NCBI RefSeq assembly: GCF_018474025.1 | Contig: NZ_JAHCTA010000003.1 | Coordinates: 124,001 to 188,000, forward strand | Reading direction: 5' to 3' | From: Alteromonas oceanisediminis | GTDB lineage: Bacteria > Pseudomonadota > Gammaproteobacteria > Enterobacterales > Alteromonadaceae | Length of the DNA: 64,000 bases | Shown: positions 42,253 to 51,523 of the stretch, in pieces | Layout: each line of letters starts with the position of its first letter | Position numbering within the stretch: position 1 is the stretch's first letter | The notes under the pieces: generated by a model | Seen by the model: only the letters and a program-made list of their open reading frames with translations | Databases searched by the model: none | What the model was told of the DNA's origin: nothing | Made by a program: the position numbers and the translations under genes

Positions 42253-42362
42253 GCGCTAAACGCGGCGCACGCGACCTTATCGACGTGGTCATCAGACGAC
42301 TGCAACGATGCACCGCAAAATTGTTCTTGTTGAGCCGTCGTTGCAACGACGGCGTTTAGCGC
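42253..42362. repeat. Nested inverted repeats between DUF6746 and the receptor gene
   Basis: GCGCTAAACGC (42253-42263) and its exact complement GCGTTTAGCGC (42352-42362) enclose 88 bases; inside, GCCGTCGTTGCAACGACGGC (42334-42353) is a perfect 20-base palindrome. No T-run follows. It could be a terminator variant, an RNA structure or a dispersed repeat unit. Confidence 0.6.
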
Positions 42363-42405
42363 ATGAAAGAGGCAGATAGCGCTCAACACAGCGATTAAAC
42401 ACTTA

Positions 42406-42424
42406 AATGATAATCATTGCTATT
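42406..42424. promoter_or_regulatory. Fur box before the second iron receptor
   Basis: AATGATAATCATTGCTATT contains the perfect Fur core ATGATAATCAT and lies about 60-80 bases before the receptor start. It is the best Fur match in the window. Confidence 0.75.
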
Positions 42425-42487
42425 TACATTCACTATTTTGATTTGTACCATACGGGCGTTTTGAAATGAGCCCGAATGGAATACATG

Positions 42488-44629
42488 ATGAAGTTAAACG
42501 TACCACTCACGCCTGTCGCTTTAGCAACGCTTGTCGCGATGTCAGCCACACCTCATGCGTTGAGCGCAGAACGAGTTGATGAAGATGCGGTTGAACGTGT
42601 CACGGTTACCGGAAGCTATTTAGAGGGATACAACGCGCATACAGCCAGTGGCGCGTCGCGTATGGAGCTAGCAATAGAAGACATTCCGCAATCTGTGTCT
42701 GTGATCACCAGTGCTCAGCTACAGGATTTTCAGCTTACCGATATCAATCTGGCGCTTGATACGGCGACCGGAGTCAACGTAGAACGAATTGAGACAGACC
42801 GCACTTACTACACGGCTCGTGGGTTCGACATCACCAATTTTCAAATTGACGGGATTGGCTTACCGCTGACATCGGGCAATAACCACGCAGGTGACGATAC
42901 TGCGGTGTACGACCGTATCGAAGTGATCCGCGGTGCAAATGGGTTGATGACGGGCGTGGGTAACCCATCCGCAACGGTTAACTACATTCGCAAGCGACCC
43001 ACCGCAGACAATAACCTGATGGTAAAAGGCACCGTCGGCAGCCATAGCCTGCATCGTGTAGAAATCGATGGCTCATACCAGTTTAATGAGACTTTTTCCG
43101 CACGCGGTGTTGTGGTTGATCAGGATCAGGATTCTTATCTCGACCGCTACAGCCGCAAAAACCAGTTGGTTTACGTCTTCCTGAACGCCAACCTATCCGA
43201 TGACACACAGCTGTCGCTCAGCCACAGCTACAATAATAGCGATGCGACAGGCAACTTATGGGGCGCATTACCGCTTTACTATACTGATGGTAGTCCGACA
43301 GATTATGATCGCAGTACCAGCACGTCAGCTGACTGGTCTAACTGGCAGGTGCAAAACAATAATACCGTGGTAGAGCTACAGCATCACTTCAACAGTGCAT
43401 GGCGTTTGCGCGCGACTTATTCACAAAAACGCGCTGACGAAGACAGTGAATTATTTTATGTGTTTGGCACACCCGACGCCGATACCGAGCTTGGGTTAAC
43501 CGGTTATGCCAGCGAATATATCCTGGACGACAAACACGATTTATATGACGCGTATGTGGATGGCGACTTCACGCTATTTGGAAGAGATCACCAGTTGGTT
43601 GCTGGTCTGAATTATTCCAAATTAGCTTACACGGACCGTTCTTTGTACGATTTCACGACTGGTAATGGCTTTCCGCCAATAGAGAATTTAACCACATGGC
43701 AGGGTGACGCGGCGTTTCCAACCTTTGCCGATGGCGAGGCCGGCAGTGACGTAGAGCAACGCCAGAGGGCTGCCTATATCACTGGCAGATTCAACCTTGC
43801 TGATGATCTACACCTGATGCTGGGCGGGCGCTACAATGATTGGCAAGCGGAAGGCGAATCTTACGGCGTGAGTCGAACGGTGTCTGACTCAGACGTTATC
43901 CCGTATGCAGGTATCGTGTACGGTATCACTGAGCAGATTAACCTGTACGCCAGTTACACAGAAACATTTCAGGCGCAGAATGAACTGGATATCAATAATC
44001 AGCAATTAGATCCCGTTGTGGGCGAAAGTCAGGAAGCTGGGGTGAAAGCAAGCCTGTTTGACGACCGCGCGGTTGCCAGCGTGACCTACTTTGATGTGCA
44101 GCAAACCAATCTGGCCATCGCCGACCCACGCACTGCTGGATTACCTCCCACGGAGCAGCGCTTTATTGGCAGTGATGGTATCAGTAGCCATGGCTTTGAG
44201 TTTGACCTAGCCGGAGAACTATTGCCGGGTTTGAATGCTAGCATTGGCTTGACTGACTTTTCCATATCAGGCAACGAATTGGTTGCCAATTACACACCCA
44301 GCACTTTAGCGAAACTGGGCGCCGTTTACACGTTTCCTGAATTTGATCGTCTGTCGGTTGGGGTCAACGTGCGCTGGCAAGATGAGATTTCACGCGAACA
44401 AGGCATGGTTGCCGAAGGCTTCGACAACGCCGGTGAGACTATCGTTACGCGTCAGGATGCGTACACCGTGGCAGATTTTTTAGTGAAATATCAAATCAAT
44501 GATGCGGTAACGCTTAACGTGAATGTGTTCAACGTAACCAATGAAAAATACCTGACCAGCCTTTACTGGGCGCAGAGCTACTATGCTGCTCCCCGTACGG
44601 TCAGCGCGACGGTGTCGTGGGCTCTGTAA
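42488..44629 (+). CDS. TonB-dependent siderophore receptor
   Basis: A 713-residue receptor of the FhuE/FpvA-like type without an STN domain. Signal peptide MKLNVPLTPVALATLVAMSATPHALSAE; plug with VERVTVTGSYLEGYN, EDIPQSVSVITSAQLQDF and YDRIEVIRGANGLMTGVGNPSATVNYIRKRP; barrel ends TVSATVSWAL. Start: three ATG codons (42476, 42485, 42488); 42488 has GGAA at suitable spacing. The TAA is followed at once by ATG of a PepSY gene, so the two are coupled. A hydroxamate or mixed siderophore is the likely ligand; unproven. Confidence 0.88.
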   Translation: MKLNVPLTPVALATLVAMSATPHALSAERVDEDAVERVTVTGSYLEGYNAHTASGASRMELAIEDIPQSVSVITSAQLQDFQLTDINLALDTATGVNVERIETDRTYYTARGFDITNFQIDGIGLPLTSGNNHAGDDTAVYDRIEVIRGANGLMTGVGNPSATVNYIRKRPTADNNLMVKGTVGSHSLHRVEIDGSYQFNETFSARGVVVDQDQDSYLDRYSRKNQLVYVFLNANLSDDTQLSLSHSYNNSDATGNLWGALPLYYTDGSPTDYDRSTSTSADWSNWQVQNNNTVVELQHHFNSAWRLRATYSQKRADEDSELFYVFGTPDADTELGLTGYASEYILDDKHDLYDAYVDGDFTLFGRDHQLVAGLNYSKLAYTDRSLYDFTTGNGFPPIENLTTWQGDAAFPTFADGEAGSDVEQRQRAAYITGRFNLADDLHLMLGGRYNDWQAEGESYGVSRTVSDSDVIPYAGIVYGITEQINLYASYTETFQAQNELDINNQQLDPVVGESQEAGVKASLFDDRAVASVTYFDVQQTNLAIADPRTAGLPPTEQRFIGSDGISSHGFEFDLAGELLPGLNASIGLTDFSISGNELVANYTPSTLAKLGAVYTFPEFDRLSVGVNVRWQDEISREQGMVAEGFDNAGETIVTRQDAYTVADFLVKYQINDAVTLNVNVFNVTNEKYLTSLYWAQSYYAAPRTVSATVSWAL

Positions 44630-45730
44630 ATGCGTAAAACCTTATTTAAGTGGCATTCGTACGCAGCGCTCTTCGCGCTGCTGCCTATATTAATCGTTTC
44701 GTTAACGGGTGCCATCCTGGTTTTTAAAGTCGAAATAGATAGTGCCTTGCGCCCACAGCATATGGTCGTTACTCCGCAGCCCAATGCGCAGCGCATGAGT
44801 ATCGATCAACTTATGCAGCACGTAACGCAAGACAATCCTGATTATGCGCTGGCAGGTTGGGAACTGTTTGATGACCGAATGCGCTCAGATACGGCCTATA
44901 TTATTCGCAAAGGCACTGACGAATGGCACAAAGTCTATATTGATCAATACAGTGGTGCGGTGTTGTCACAACCTCAACCGATGACACACTACCTGACCGA
45001 TTGGTTGCTGGAGCTACATTATGCATTTTTGTTGCAGTTCAGTGGCACGGTGATAGGTGTTTTTATTGGCCTTATCATGCTGTTCCTTGGGATCAGCGGT
45101 ATGGTACTTTACCGGCATTTCTGGCGAAAAGTATTTACGCTGCGCTGGCGCGCTGCCAAACGTATTCTGTTAAGCGATTTGCATAAATTTGTGGGGATCC
45201 TGGCCAGCCCCGTGTTCATTCTGATCTCATTAACTGGTGTCTATTGGAATGTGTCGATCCTATTGCACGAGGTTATCGAGCATGGTTTTGAAAGCGAACA
45301 CGAGTATATATCCGCACCTTACCATGCACCAATCATCTCGTTTGAGACGCTGCGTCGTGATGCAGCGTCTGCTATTGATAGTTTTCAAGCAACGTATCTT
45401 GCCATACCCAATGAGCCCGATATGCAAATCACCTTTTTTGGCGACGTTAATACAAGCAATCCGTTTATCAGCCAATACGCGAGCATGATCACTTATGATC
45501 GCAATACCGGTGAGCAATTATTTCTGCGTGATATCCGTCAGGCTAGCGTGTGGGCGATGATTGACGACAGTACCCGTAAGCTGCATTTTGGATACTTCGG
45601 CGGGATCGTTTCAAAAGTGATTTGGTGTATTGTCGGCTTAACCCCGGTTTTACTTGCGATTACAGGCGTATGGATGTTTGCGCTGAGAAAGAAACCTGCA
45701 AAGCGCAACATTCAAAGGCGTCGTCGCTGA
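44630..45730 (+). CDS. PepSY-domain membrane protein
   Basis: A 366-residue inner-membrane protein with four main helices: WHSYAALFALLPILIVSLTGAILVF (His near the start), WLLELHYAFLLQFSGTVIGVFIGLIMLFLGISG, DLHKFVGILASPVFILISLTGVYWNV, and a C-terminal helix, with a PepSY periplasmic region after the first. The conserved His residues in helices fit heme- or flavin-linked ferrisiderophore reductases (FoxB/PiuB type). It is coupled to the siderophore receptor by adjoining stop and start codons. Confidence 0.85.
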   Translation: MRKTLFKWHSYAALFALLPILIVSLTGAILVFKVEIDSALRPQHMVVTPQPNAQRMSIDQLMQHVTQDNPDYALAGWELFDDRMRSDTAYIIRKGTDEWHKVYIDQYSGAVLSQPQPMTHYLTDWLLELHYAFLLQFSGTVIGVFIGLIMLFLGISGMVLYRHFWRKVFTLRWRAAKRILLSDLHKFVGILASPVFILISLTGVYWNVSILLHEVIEHGFESEHEYISAPYHAPIISFETLRRDAASAIDSFQATYLAIPNEPDMQITFFGDVNTSNPFISQYASMITYDRNTGEQLFLRDIRQASVWAMIDDSTRKLHFGYFGGIVSKVIWCIVGLTPVLLAITGVWMFALRKKPAKRNIQRRRR

Positions 45731-45836
45731 CATCGCTTACTGCACGGCTTTACTGTATACTGTGCGCAATTGTTGCTCACGTCTCAGTGTTTCCTGTCCG
45801 TAAAGCCACGCCGATTGACCCCTTAGAGATTTTTGA

Positions 45837-47156
45837 ATGAATTTTGCTTCACTTGGCTTATGCCAAAATATTACCAATGCCTTATCTGAAAAAGGCTATA
45901 TCGAACCGACTCCTATTCAGGCGCAGGCTATCCCGCCAGTATTGGAAGGCCGAGATGTCATGGCTGCCGCCCAGACGGGCACCGGTAAAACCGCTGGGTT
46001 TGTGCTCCCCATTTTAGAAAAGTTATCACATCAACCCAAAGCGCGTGCAAACCAGGCAACGGTATTGATTTTAACGCCAACTCGCGAATTAGCGGCACAA
46101 GTGGCTGACAATGTCGCTCAATACAGCAAGAATTTATCAATACGCCATGCCGTTGTTTTCGGCGGTGTGGGCATCAATCCGCAAATGATGAAGCTGCGCA
46201 GAGGTGTAGAAGTACTCGTTGCTACCCCGGGCCGCTTGCTTGACTTGTACAATCAAAATGCCGTCAAGTTTCAGGACCTAAACACGCTGGTTTTAGACGA
46301 AGCCGACCGGATGCTCGACATGGGCTTTATCCACGACATCAAGCGTATCCTTAAGTTACTGCCGGCTAAGCGACAAAATTTACTGTTTTCGGCTACGTTT
46401 TCTGATGATGTCCGTCAGCTCGCCAATACCATTGTCAATAATCCGGTCGAAGTCTCCGTCGCACCACCCAACAAGACTGCCGATGCCATCGAACAGTGGG
46501 TGTATCCGGTTGACAAAAACAAAAAAGGTGGGCTGCTCAGCCACGTAATCGATACTCAGGATATGCATCAGGTTTTGGTGTTTAGCCGCACGAAACATGG
46601 CGCTAATCGACTTGCTAAGCAACTCACTGCAAAAGGCTTAGAAGCCAGTGCTATTCATGGCAATAAAAGCCAAGGCGCGCGCACCAAAGCGCTGGCCGAC
46701 TTCAAACAAGGAAAGATCCGAGCGTTAGTCGCGACCGATATTGCTGCTCGTGGGTTAGACATCAGCCAACTGCCATTTGTGATCAACTTCGATTTGCCGA
46801 ATGTGGCAGAAGACTACGTACACCGGATTGGTCGTACTGGGCGCGCCGGCGCAACCGGAAAAGCGATTTCATTTGTGTGTGCTGAGGAGCTGGACCAACT
46901 TAAAGATATTCAGCGCTTGATTGGTCAGGTGATACCGCGCGCCGAGATCAGTGGTTTCGAACCGAATGAAAAAGTGCCTGAAGTCGCTTTGGATACTCGC
47001 CCAATGAAACCCAAAAAAGCGAAAAAGCCACGTTCAGCCGGGCATTCGCGCACAGGTGATGGGCGCAATAGCGATCAGAATGCGGATCCTGCCAAACGTC
47101 GCCCGCGCCGCAATCGGCGTTCTACAGCAGGAAAACCAGGCTCACAAGGCCAATAA
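45837..47156 (+). CDS. rhlE: DEAD-box RNA helicase RhlE
   Basis: A 439-residue ATP-dependent RNA helicase. Motifs: Q motif [27 protein letters not shown], Ia [51 protein letters not shown], then a basic C-terminal tail (about 385-439: [18 protein letters not shown]) for RNA contact. The order and tail fit RhlE, which acts in ribosome assembly and RNA turnover. Its 3' end overlaps the convergent DUF2065 gene by 35 bases. Confidence 0.92.
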   Translation: MNFASLGLCQNITNALSEKGYIEPTPIQAQAIPPVLEGRDVMAAAQTGTGKTAGFVLPILEKLSHQPKARANQATVLILTPTRELAAQVADNVAQYSKNLSIRHAVVFGGVGINPQMMKLRRGVEVLVATPGRLLDLYNQNAVKFQDLNTLVLDEADRMLDMGFIHDIKRILKLLPAKRQNLLFSATFSDDVRQLANTIVNNPVEVSVAPPNKTADAIEQWVYPVDKNKKGGLLSHVIDTQDMHQVLVFSRTKHGANRLAKQLTAKGLEASAIHGNKSQGARTKALADFKQGKIRALVATDIAARGLDISQLPFVINFDLPNVAEDYVHRIGRTGRAGATGKAISFVCAEELDQLKDIQRLIGQVIPRAEISGFEPNEKVPEVALDTRPMKPKKAKKPRSAGHSRTGDGRNSDQNADPAKRRPRRNRRSTAGKPGSQGQ

Positions 47157-47307
47157 CCACCAGCGTACCGCCCACAGTGCGCAGTTGCGCACTGTCTTGC
47201 TCACTCACCGAACGTAAATAGTGCTTCCAACGATTAGGGAAGAGAAGCGGCCCGATACCTTCAATCACCGCGACAAGTGCCAGCGCAATTAACAGCGTCT
47301 CTAGCAT
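47122..47307 (-). CDS. DUF2065 small membrane protein (YjeT-like)
   Basis: A 61-residue protein with two hydrophobic helices: [35 protein letters not shown] then [20 protein letters not shown], the DUF2065 pattern. Function unknown. Start ATG 47307 lies inside the last codons of the class V aminotransferase gene, so it ends that leftward operon. It overlaps the end of rhlE on the other strand by 35 bases. Confidence 0.85.
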   Translation of the reverse strand: MLETLLIALALVAVIEGIGPLLFPNRWKHYLRSVSEQDSAQLRTVGGTLVVIGLVSLVFLL

Positions 47308-48470
47308 GACGGCGCTTGTTTAAGGCAGCTAAAGTCGTACTCCAGAGGATTATGGTATAGGCCAAAACCGAACCTTAAACGATTGCCACGATAATCGGTG
47401 AGAATGCCATGTTGATGCAAATGGTCGTGCAAACTCTGCGCGTCATGAGCTGATGGCAAATCAAACGCCAGAAAGTGACCATGCTGTTCAAGTGACTCCA
47501 TGATTAAACGTTCTCGGCATAGCAACGGATGCCCCACTTCATCAAGACAGGTCAAAAAGGTCTGTTGACAGTGTTTGATGAACTGATTAATCACCGCCAC
47601 ATCCAAATTATTTTCGTCAAATAAACGCAGTACGGCCCGCAACCGATATAAGGCGCTAAAATCCATGGTTGCGCCAGCGAAACGCATGCCATTTTTGCTA
47701 TACCCGACCTGCCCCGCTTTGGCCTGACTCAGCTCACCAAACTCGGCAAACCAACCGGTGTAAAGCGGTCTCATCGCATTGTCTGTTGGCACAATAGCGA
47801 AACACGCTCCCTCACCACCCTGCGCGTACTTATAGCTGCCACCGAGGTAAAACGCGCGCTGGCACACCCGAGACAGATCGGTTGGGATAGCCATAAAACC
47901 ATGATAACCGTCTACCACCACAACCGTATCGCTGTCAGGCACAGCCTCCACAAGTGCATCGACATTGCTGAGGGCCATACCTGAATTGAAAAAGACCTGA
48001 CTGAAAAAGACCAAATCTGCAGCCTGCGTTTGCAGTGCGTGTTTGAAGCGTTGCTCAAAGGTCGCAAACGGCTGCGTCGGGATGCGCGTGACGTTGACGT
48101 TGGGCAACTCTTCCATGCGAGTAGATTGGCGGTTAAAGCTGTGAAATTCGCTGTCGGTGGTCAGTATCCGCAGCGGTTTATGCGGGTCAAAACAGGTTAT
48201 TATGCGATACAGTAATTCATGCGTATTGGGCGCAAACACAATCTGCTCAGCTGCAGGAGCCTGCAATATCCGGGCAATTTTTTGTTGCAACTCCGGCACA
48301 CAATCGGTGAAGAAATACTCCCATTTGTGGTCAACATACTGAGCACTGTCATCCCAATACTGAAGTTGCGCATCGCGGGTGACATCTGGCCAGAAGTAAT
48401 GGCTATGGCAGGCGAAGTGCTGCTTGCCCTGATTCGCCGCAAGAAACCGTGAGTAAAACTGTTGATACAT
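47301..48470 (-). CDS. Class V aminotransferase / kynureninase-like PLP enzyme
   Basis: A 389-residue PLP-dependent protein. It shows IVFAPNTHELLYRII, VVVVDGYHGFMAIPTDLS (Asp that binds the PLP nitrogen) and AFYLGGSYKYAQGGEGACF with the Schiff-base lysine. The layout resembles kynureninase and cysteine-desulfurase-like enzymes, but no specific substrate can be read. ATG 48470 follows GAAGG; the frame runs upstream to 48605 into the histidine kinase gene without a ribosome site. It follows the kinase gene by 67 bases on the same strand. Confidence 0.8.
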   Translation of the reverse strand: MYQQFYSRFLAANQGKQHFACHSHYFWPDVTRDAQLQYWDDSAQYVDHKWEYFFTDCVPELQQKIARILQAPAAEQIVFAPNTHELLYRIITCFDPHKPLRILTTDSEFHSFNRQSTRMEELPNVNVTRIPTQPFATFEQRFKHALQTQAADLVFFSQVFFNSGMALSNVDALVEAVPDSDTVVVVDGYHGFMAIPTDLSRVCQRAFYLGGSYKYAQGGEGACFAIVPTDNAMRPLYTGWFAEFGELSQAKAGQVGYSKNGMRFAGATMDFSALYRLRAVLRLFDENNLDVAVINQFIKHCQQTFLTCLDEVGHPLLCRERLIMESLEQHGHFLAFDLPSAHDAQSLHDHLHQHGILTDYRGNRLRFGFGLYHNPLEYDFSCLKQAPSC

Positions 48471-48537
48471 GAACGTGCCTTCACACCAATCAAAACGCCA
48501 ATAGTGTAACGTGGTTACTCGCTGGGTGCAGCAAGTA

Positions 48538-50028
48538 CTATTGGGCGGCGGGAAGCTCAAGTGAGAAGCAGGTACCGCTACCCACTTCACTGCTGACCGT
48601 GACATCGGAACCCAGTAATTGCATCAACTTTTTGCAAATTGCCAGTCCTAATCCCGCATGCAGTTGACTGTCTTTGCACTGGTTTGAAGCCTGATAGCGT
48701 GCATCGAAAATAAACGCGAGCTCATTTTCACTGATGCCATTTCCGGTGTCTTTAATGTCGACGCGGATATTATCAGCTGAACGCGTTATGGCTAGCGTGA
48801 TAACGCCGCCACTGTCTGTATGACGCAGCGCGTTGTCTATCAAATTCGTTAACACTCTTTCCAGTTTACCGATGTCTGCGACCACGTAATGATCGACCGC
48901 AGCAGGCTCAAGCTGGATCGCCACGTTTTTCTCTTCCGCCTTAATGGCAAATTTGGCCGCGATGTCTTGCAGTAACTCGGCTAGACTGAACGTCTCCTGA
49001 TTGAGTGTGACTTGCCCTGCTTCAAGATAAGCGAGTTCAAAAAGCTGGTCGATCAAACGTTTTAAATTGCGTGCATTCTTGAGCGATATCTGAACAAATC
49101 GTTTACGCTCATGGGGGCTTAGTATGTCGTTTTGAATATCTAAGGTTTCAATATAACCCTGTAAATTAGCCAGCGGTGTACGTAAGTCGTGGGACAGATC
49201 CGCTAACAAAATACGCCGTTGAGTGTCAGTGTGTTGCAACTTTTCAAACTGCGCTTCTATGTGCAATAACATGTCATTAAACGCACAACCGAGGCGGTGA
49301 ACTTCGTTGTGACTTTCGCGTTTCCACGGCTTAATCACTTGGTGATTCACGTCTTTGGCAAAGTCGGCCGCACGCACCCGATCCATATCGTCACTTAAAA
49401 TTTTCATTGGCCGCGTAAAGCTTTTGAACAGCACCAACAGCGCCACACATAGAAAGACCAGCGATGCCCCCGCAAACAAGGCAAATTGTTGCATCGCAGA
49501 ACTTCGATTGAGGCCAGCTAAAATCGAGTCGTACGCCTGCCCACCGATGATCACATAGATGTAGCCTTGCAACCCGTTATTGTTATAAACCGGCGCTGCG
49601 GAAAAGATTTTAGTGGCCGTTTGGCTACGCGGATCATCACCCGTAACAGGTAACTTGTCCGGCTCCTCCAGCAAAGAAAGGACGGGTGCTAAATTGATAC
49701 TGTCGCGCGCCAATGGGCCCAGCTCGGCCGAATAGGTCAAAATTTGGCCTTGCGGGCTAAGGTAATAGAACTCAAAGCTCGGCCCCATCACCATCAACGT
49801 GTGAAATAGATTGTTCAGCGCAGCATAGTCGTAAATTCCTTGAGCAAGAATGGGGTTATCGTTAACCAGATGCTCTGCCAACGTAAGATGTAAACGCTGC
49901 TCAGCTTCATTTTGCGTCACCCGCTGCAAATGCACACTGGCCATAAAAAACACACCCAGCACCAATACAAATACCACCACTAACGAAATGGCCAAACGCT
50001 GATAGAAGCAGATTTTAAGTTTCAGCAC
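48538..50028 (-). CDS. Sensor histidine kinase
   Basis: A 496-residue inner-membrane kinase: helix about 12-32, periplasmic sensor about 33-180 (FYYLSPQGQILTYSAELGPL region), second helix about 183-204, HAMP about 206-260, HisKA with phospho-acceptor His in LADLSHDLRTPLANLQG (about 285), then HATPase with NLIDNALRH, DTGNGIS and GLGLAICKKLM. GTG 50028 overlaps the response-regulator stop by seven bases, so they are a co-translated pair. The signal is unknown. Confidence 0.9.
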   Translation of the reverse strand: MLKLKICFYQRLAISLVVVFVLVLGVFFMASVHLQRVTQNEAEQRLHLTLAEHLVNDNPILAQGIYDYAALNNLFHTLMVMGPSFEFYYLSPQGQILTYSAELGPLARDSINLAPVLSLLEEPDKLPVTGDDPRSQTATKIFSAAPVYNNNGLQGYIYVIIGGQAYDSILAGLNRSSAMQQFALFAGASLVFLCVALLVLFKSFTRPMKILSDDMDRVRAADFAKDVNHQVIKPWKRESHNEVHRLGCAFNDMLLHIEAQFEKLQHTDTQRRILLADLSHDLRTPLANLQGYIETLDIQNDILSPHERKRFVQISLKNARNLKRLIDQLFELAYLEAGQVTLNQETFSLAELLQDIAAKFAIKAEEKNVAIQLEPAAVDHYVVADIGKLERVLTNLIDNALRHTDSGGVITLAITRSADNIRVDIKDTGNGISENELAFIFDARYQASNQCKDSQLHAGLGLAICKKLMQLLGSDVTVSSEVGSGTCFSLELPAAQ

Positions 50029-50747
50029 GCGGCGTTAACCCCAGCAGGATTCAATTTATAGCCCACTCCCCACACCGTTTGTACAACGCGCGGGTGCGTT
50101 GCATCTTCCTCAATTTTGGCGCGCAAGCGGTTTATGTGAGAGTTAACCGTATGTTCATACCCCGAGTGATGGTAACCCCAGACGGACTCCAATAACTGAG
50201 CGCGGGAGAACACCTGATTCGGATGGCGCGCCAGATAATTCAATAGTTCAAATTCAGTGGCCGTCAGTTCTAATGCCTGAGCATTGAGCGTAACCAGATG
50301 TTTATCAACATCGATGCACAGTGAACCCAACTGCAGTAAAGAAGCGCTGCTGTCTTCGGTATGCCGTGCATTGCGTAACATGTGTACTTTACGCAACTGA
50401 GCGCGCACCCGCGCCTGTAATTCCCTAACCGAAAAAGGCTTGGTCATATAATCATCAGCACCCAGCTCTAGCCCCAAAACCCGATCGGTTTCTGAATTTT
50501 TCGCCGTGAGCATGATGATGGACTGCTCAGGTTTCTGCGCCCGCACGTTACGACAAATATCCAAGCCGTTGATCTCAGGTAACATCACGTCAAGCAACAT
50601 CAGATCGTAATGATTTTGCATTGCCAACGACAACCCTTCTTTGCCGCAGGCCGCATGCGCGATAGCAATACCTAATTCGCTGAGATTAACGCGGATCAAA
50701 TCTGCGATGTCCAGATCGTCCTCTACCACCAGTATGCTATCGGTCAT
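50022..50747 (-). CDS. OmpR-family response regulator
   Basis: A 241-residue regulator: receiver domain with acidic pocket VVEDD, phospho-acceptor Asp in DLMLLDVMLPEINGLD (about residue 53), LTAKNSE and K in YMTKPFS; then winged-helix DNA-binding domain (about 140-235, ELTATEFELLNYLARHPNQVFSRAQLLESVWGY, RVVQTVWGVGYKL). It lies 28 bases after a spondin-domain gene and overlaps its kinase gene, so the spondin genes are likely part of its transcript or regulon. Confidence 0.92.
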   Translation of the reverse strand: MTDSILVVEDDLDIADLIRVNLSELGIAIAHAACGKEGLSLAMQNHYDLMLLDVMLPEINGLDICRNVRAQKPEQSIIMLTAKNSETDRVLGLELGADDYMTKPFSVRELQARVRAQLRKVHMLRNARHTEDSSASLLQLGSLCIDVDKHLVTLNAQALELTATEFELLNYLARHPNQVFSRAQLLESVWGYHHSGYEHTVNSHINRLRAKIEEDATHPRVVQTVWGVGYKLNPAGVNAAC

Positions 50748-50775
50748 GCAACTACCTGTTTTTTGTTAATAAGCC

Positions 50776-51513
50776 CTATTCTGTGCGCGTCACCGTGATG
50801 CGCACCACCGGATTGTCGAAGCGATGCTGAACCGTTAAGGTTGATCCCATCAAGCCATCGTCCGCACTCACAACGCCCGAATGAGCGCCAACGAAGTCGA
50901 CATCATCACGCTCGGCATTAAAACCCTCTCCGCCATCGGCTGGCCCCGGCATAGTGCCCGCCGCTTCCGTATTGGCTTCCGTACCGGAGTCGTAAGCACG
51001 TGTGGTGGTCGTCCAGCTATCACCCACCGCTAACTCGGCTAGGCTGTAAGCGTTAAGACCGGTGAAAGCATCATTTGTATTCACCAACATGGTGGCAACT
51101 GATAACAAGGCATCGGTAGTGTCCTGAATAGTGACCGTAATGGTTTCCTGATTGGCCGGCCCAATCGGCCCAGCCCCACTGGCTTCGGCCTGCACAACAG
51201 CGAGACCACGCAAACCGCTGTTATCGCCACCTTCGGCCATTTGTTCCAGTTCAACTGAAGCTGGCTCGCCAAGGGTCCAAAGTTGACCTTCAGTGTGCAA
51301 GATAACCGCGACGGGTGATAGCGGTTGCGCATTGGTTAAATTGGTTACCGTAACTTCATAGCTGACATCTACGGGCGCTGGCGGCGGTGGTGGTGCGGGC
51401 GGTGGCGGCAGTTCGTCATCGTTGTCGCTGCCACAAGCTGCTAATACAGCGGCTATCGCCGTCACTGCAATCAGGCGCGAAACCGTGCGCGGGCGGAAGG
51501 ATAAATTACGCAT
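50776..51513 (-). CDS. Spondin-domain lipoprotein
   Basis: A 245-residue lipoprotein (AVLAACGS lipobox near Cys27) with a proline-rich linker (PPPPAPPPPPAPV, about 35-47) and a spondin-N-like domain (YEVTVTNLTNAQPLSPVAVILHTEG, then SPVAVIL... ending DNPVVRITVTRTE). Spondin-N domains occur in secreted animal and bacterial proteins; bacterial roles are unknown. It shares the same fold and the segments EGGDNSGLRGLA, NDAFTGLNAY and YDSGTEANTE with the next gene, so the pair arose by duplication. The surface location suits an adhesion or envelope-sensing role, which is inference. Confidence 0.8.
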   Translation of the reverse strand: MRNLSFRPRTVSRLIAVTAIAAVLAACGSDNDDELPPPPAPPPPPAPVDVSYEVTVTNLTNAQPLSPVAVILHTEGQLWTLGEPASVELEQMAEGGDNSGLRGLAVVQAEASGAGPIGPANQETITVTIQDTTDALLSVATMLVNTNDAFTGLNAYSLAELAVGDSWTTTTRAYDSGTEANTEAAGTMPGPADGGEGFNAERDDVDFVGAHSGVVSADDGLMGSTLTVQHRFDNPVVRITVTRTE

Positions 51514-51523
51514 AATGGCCTCC

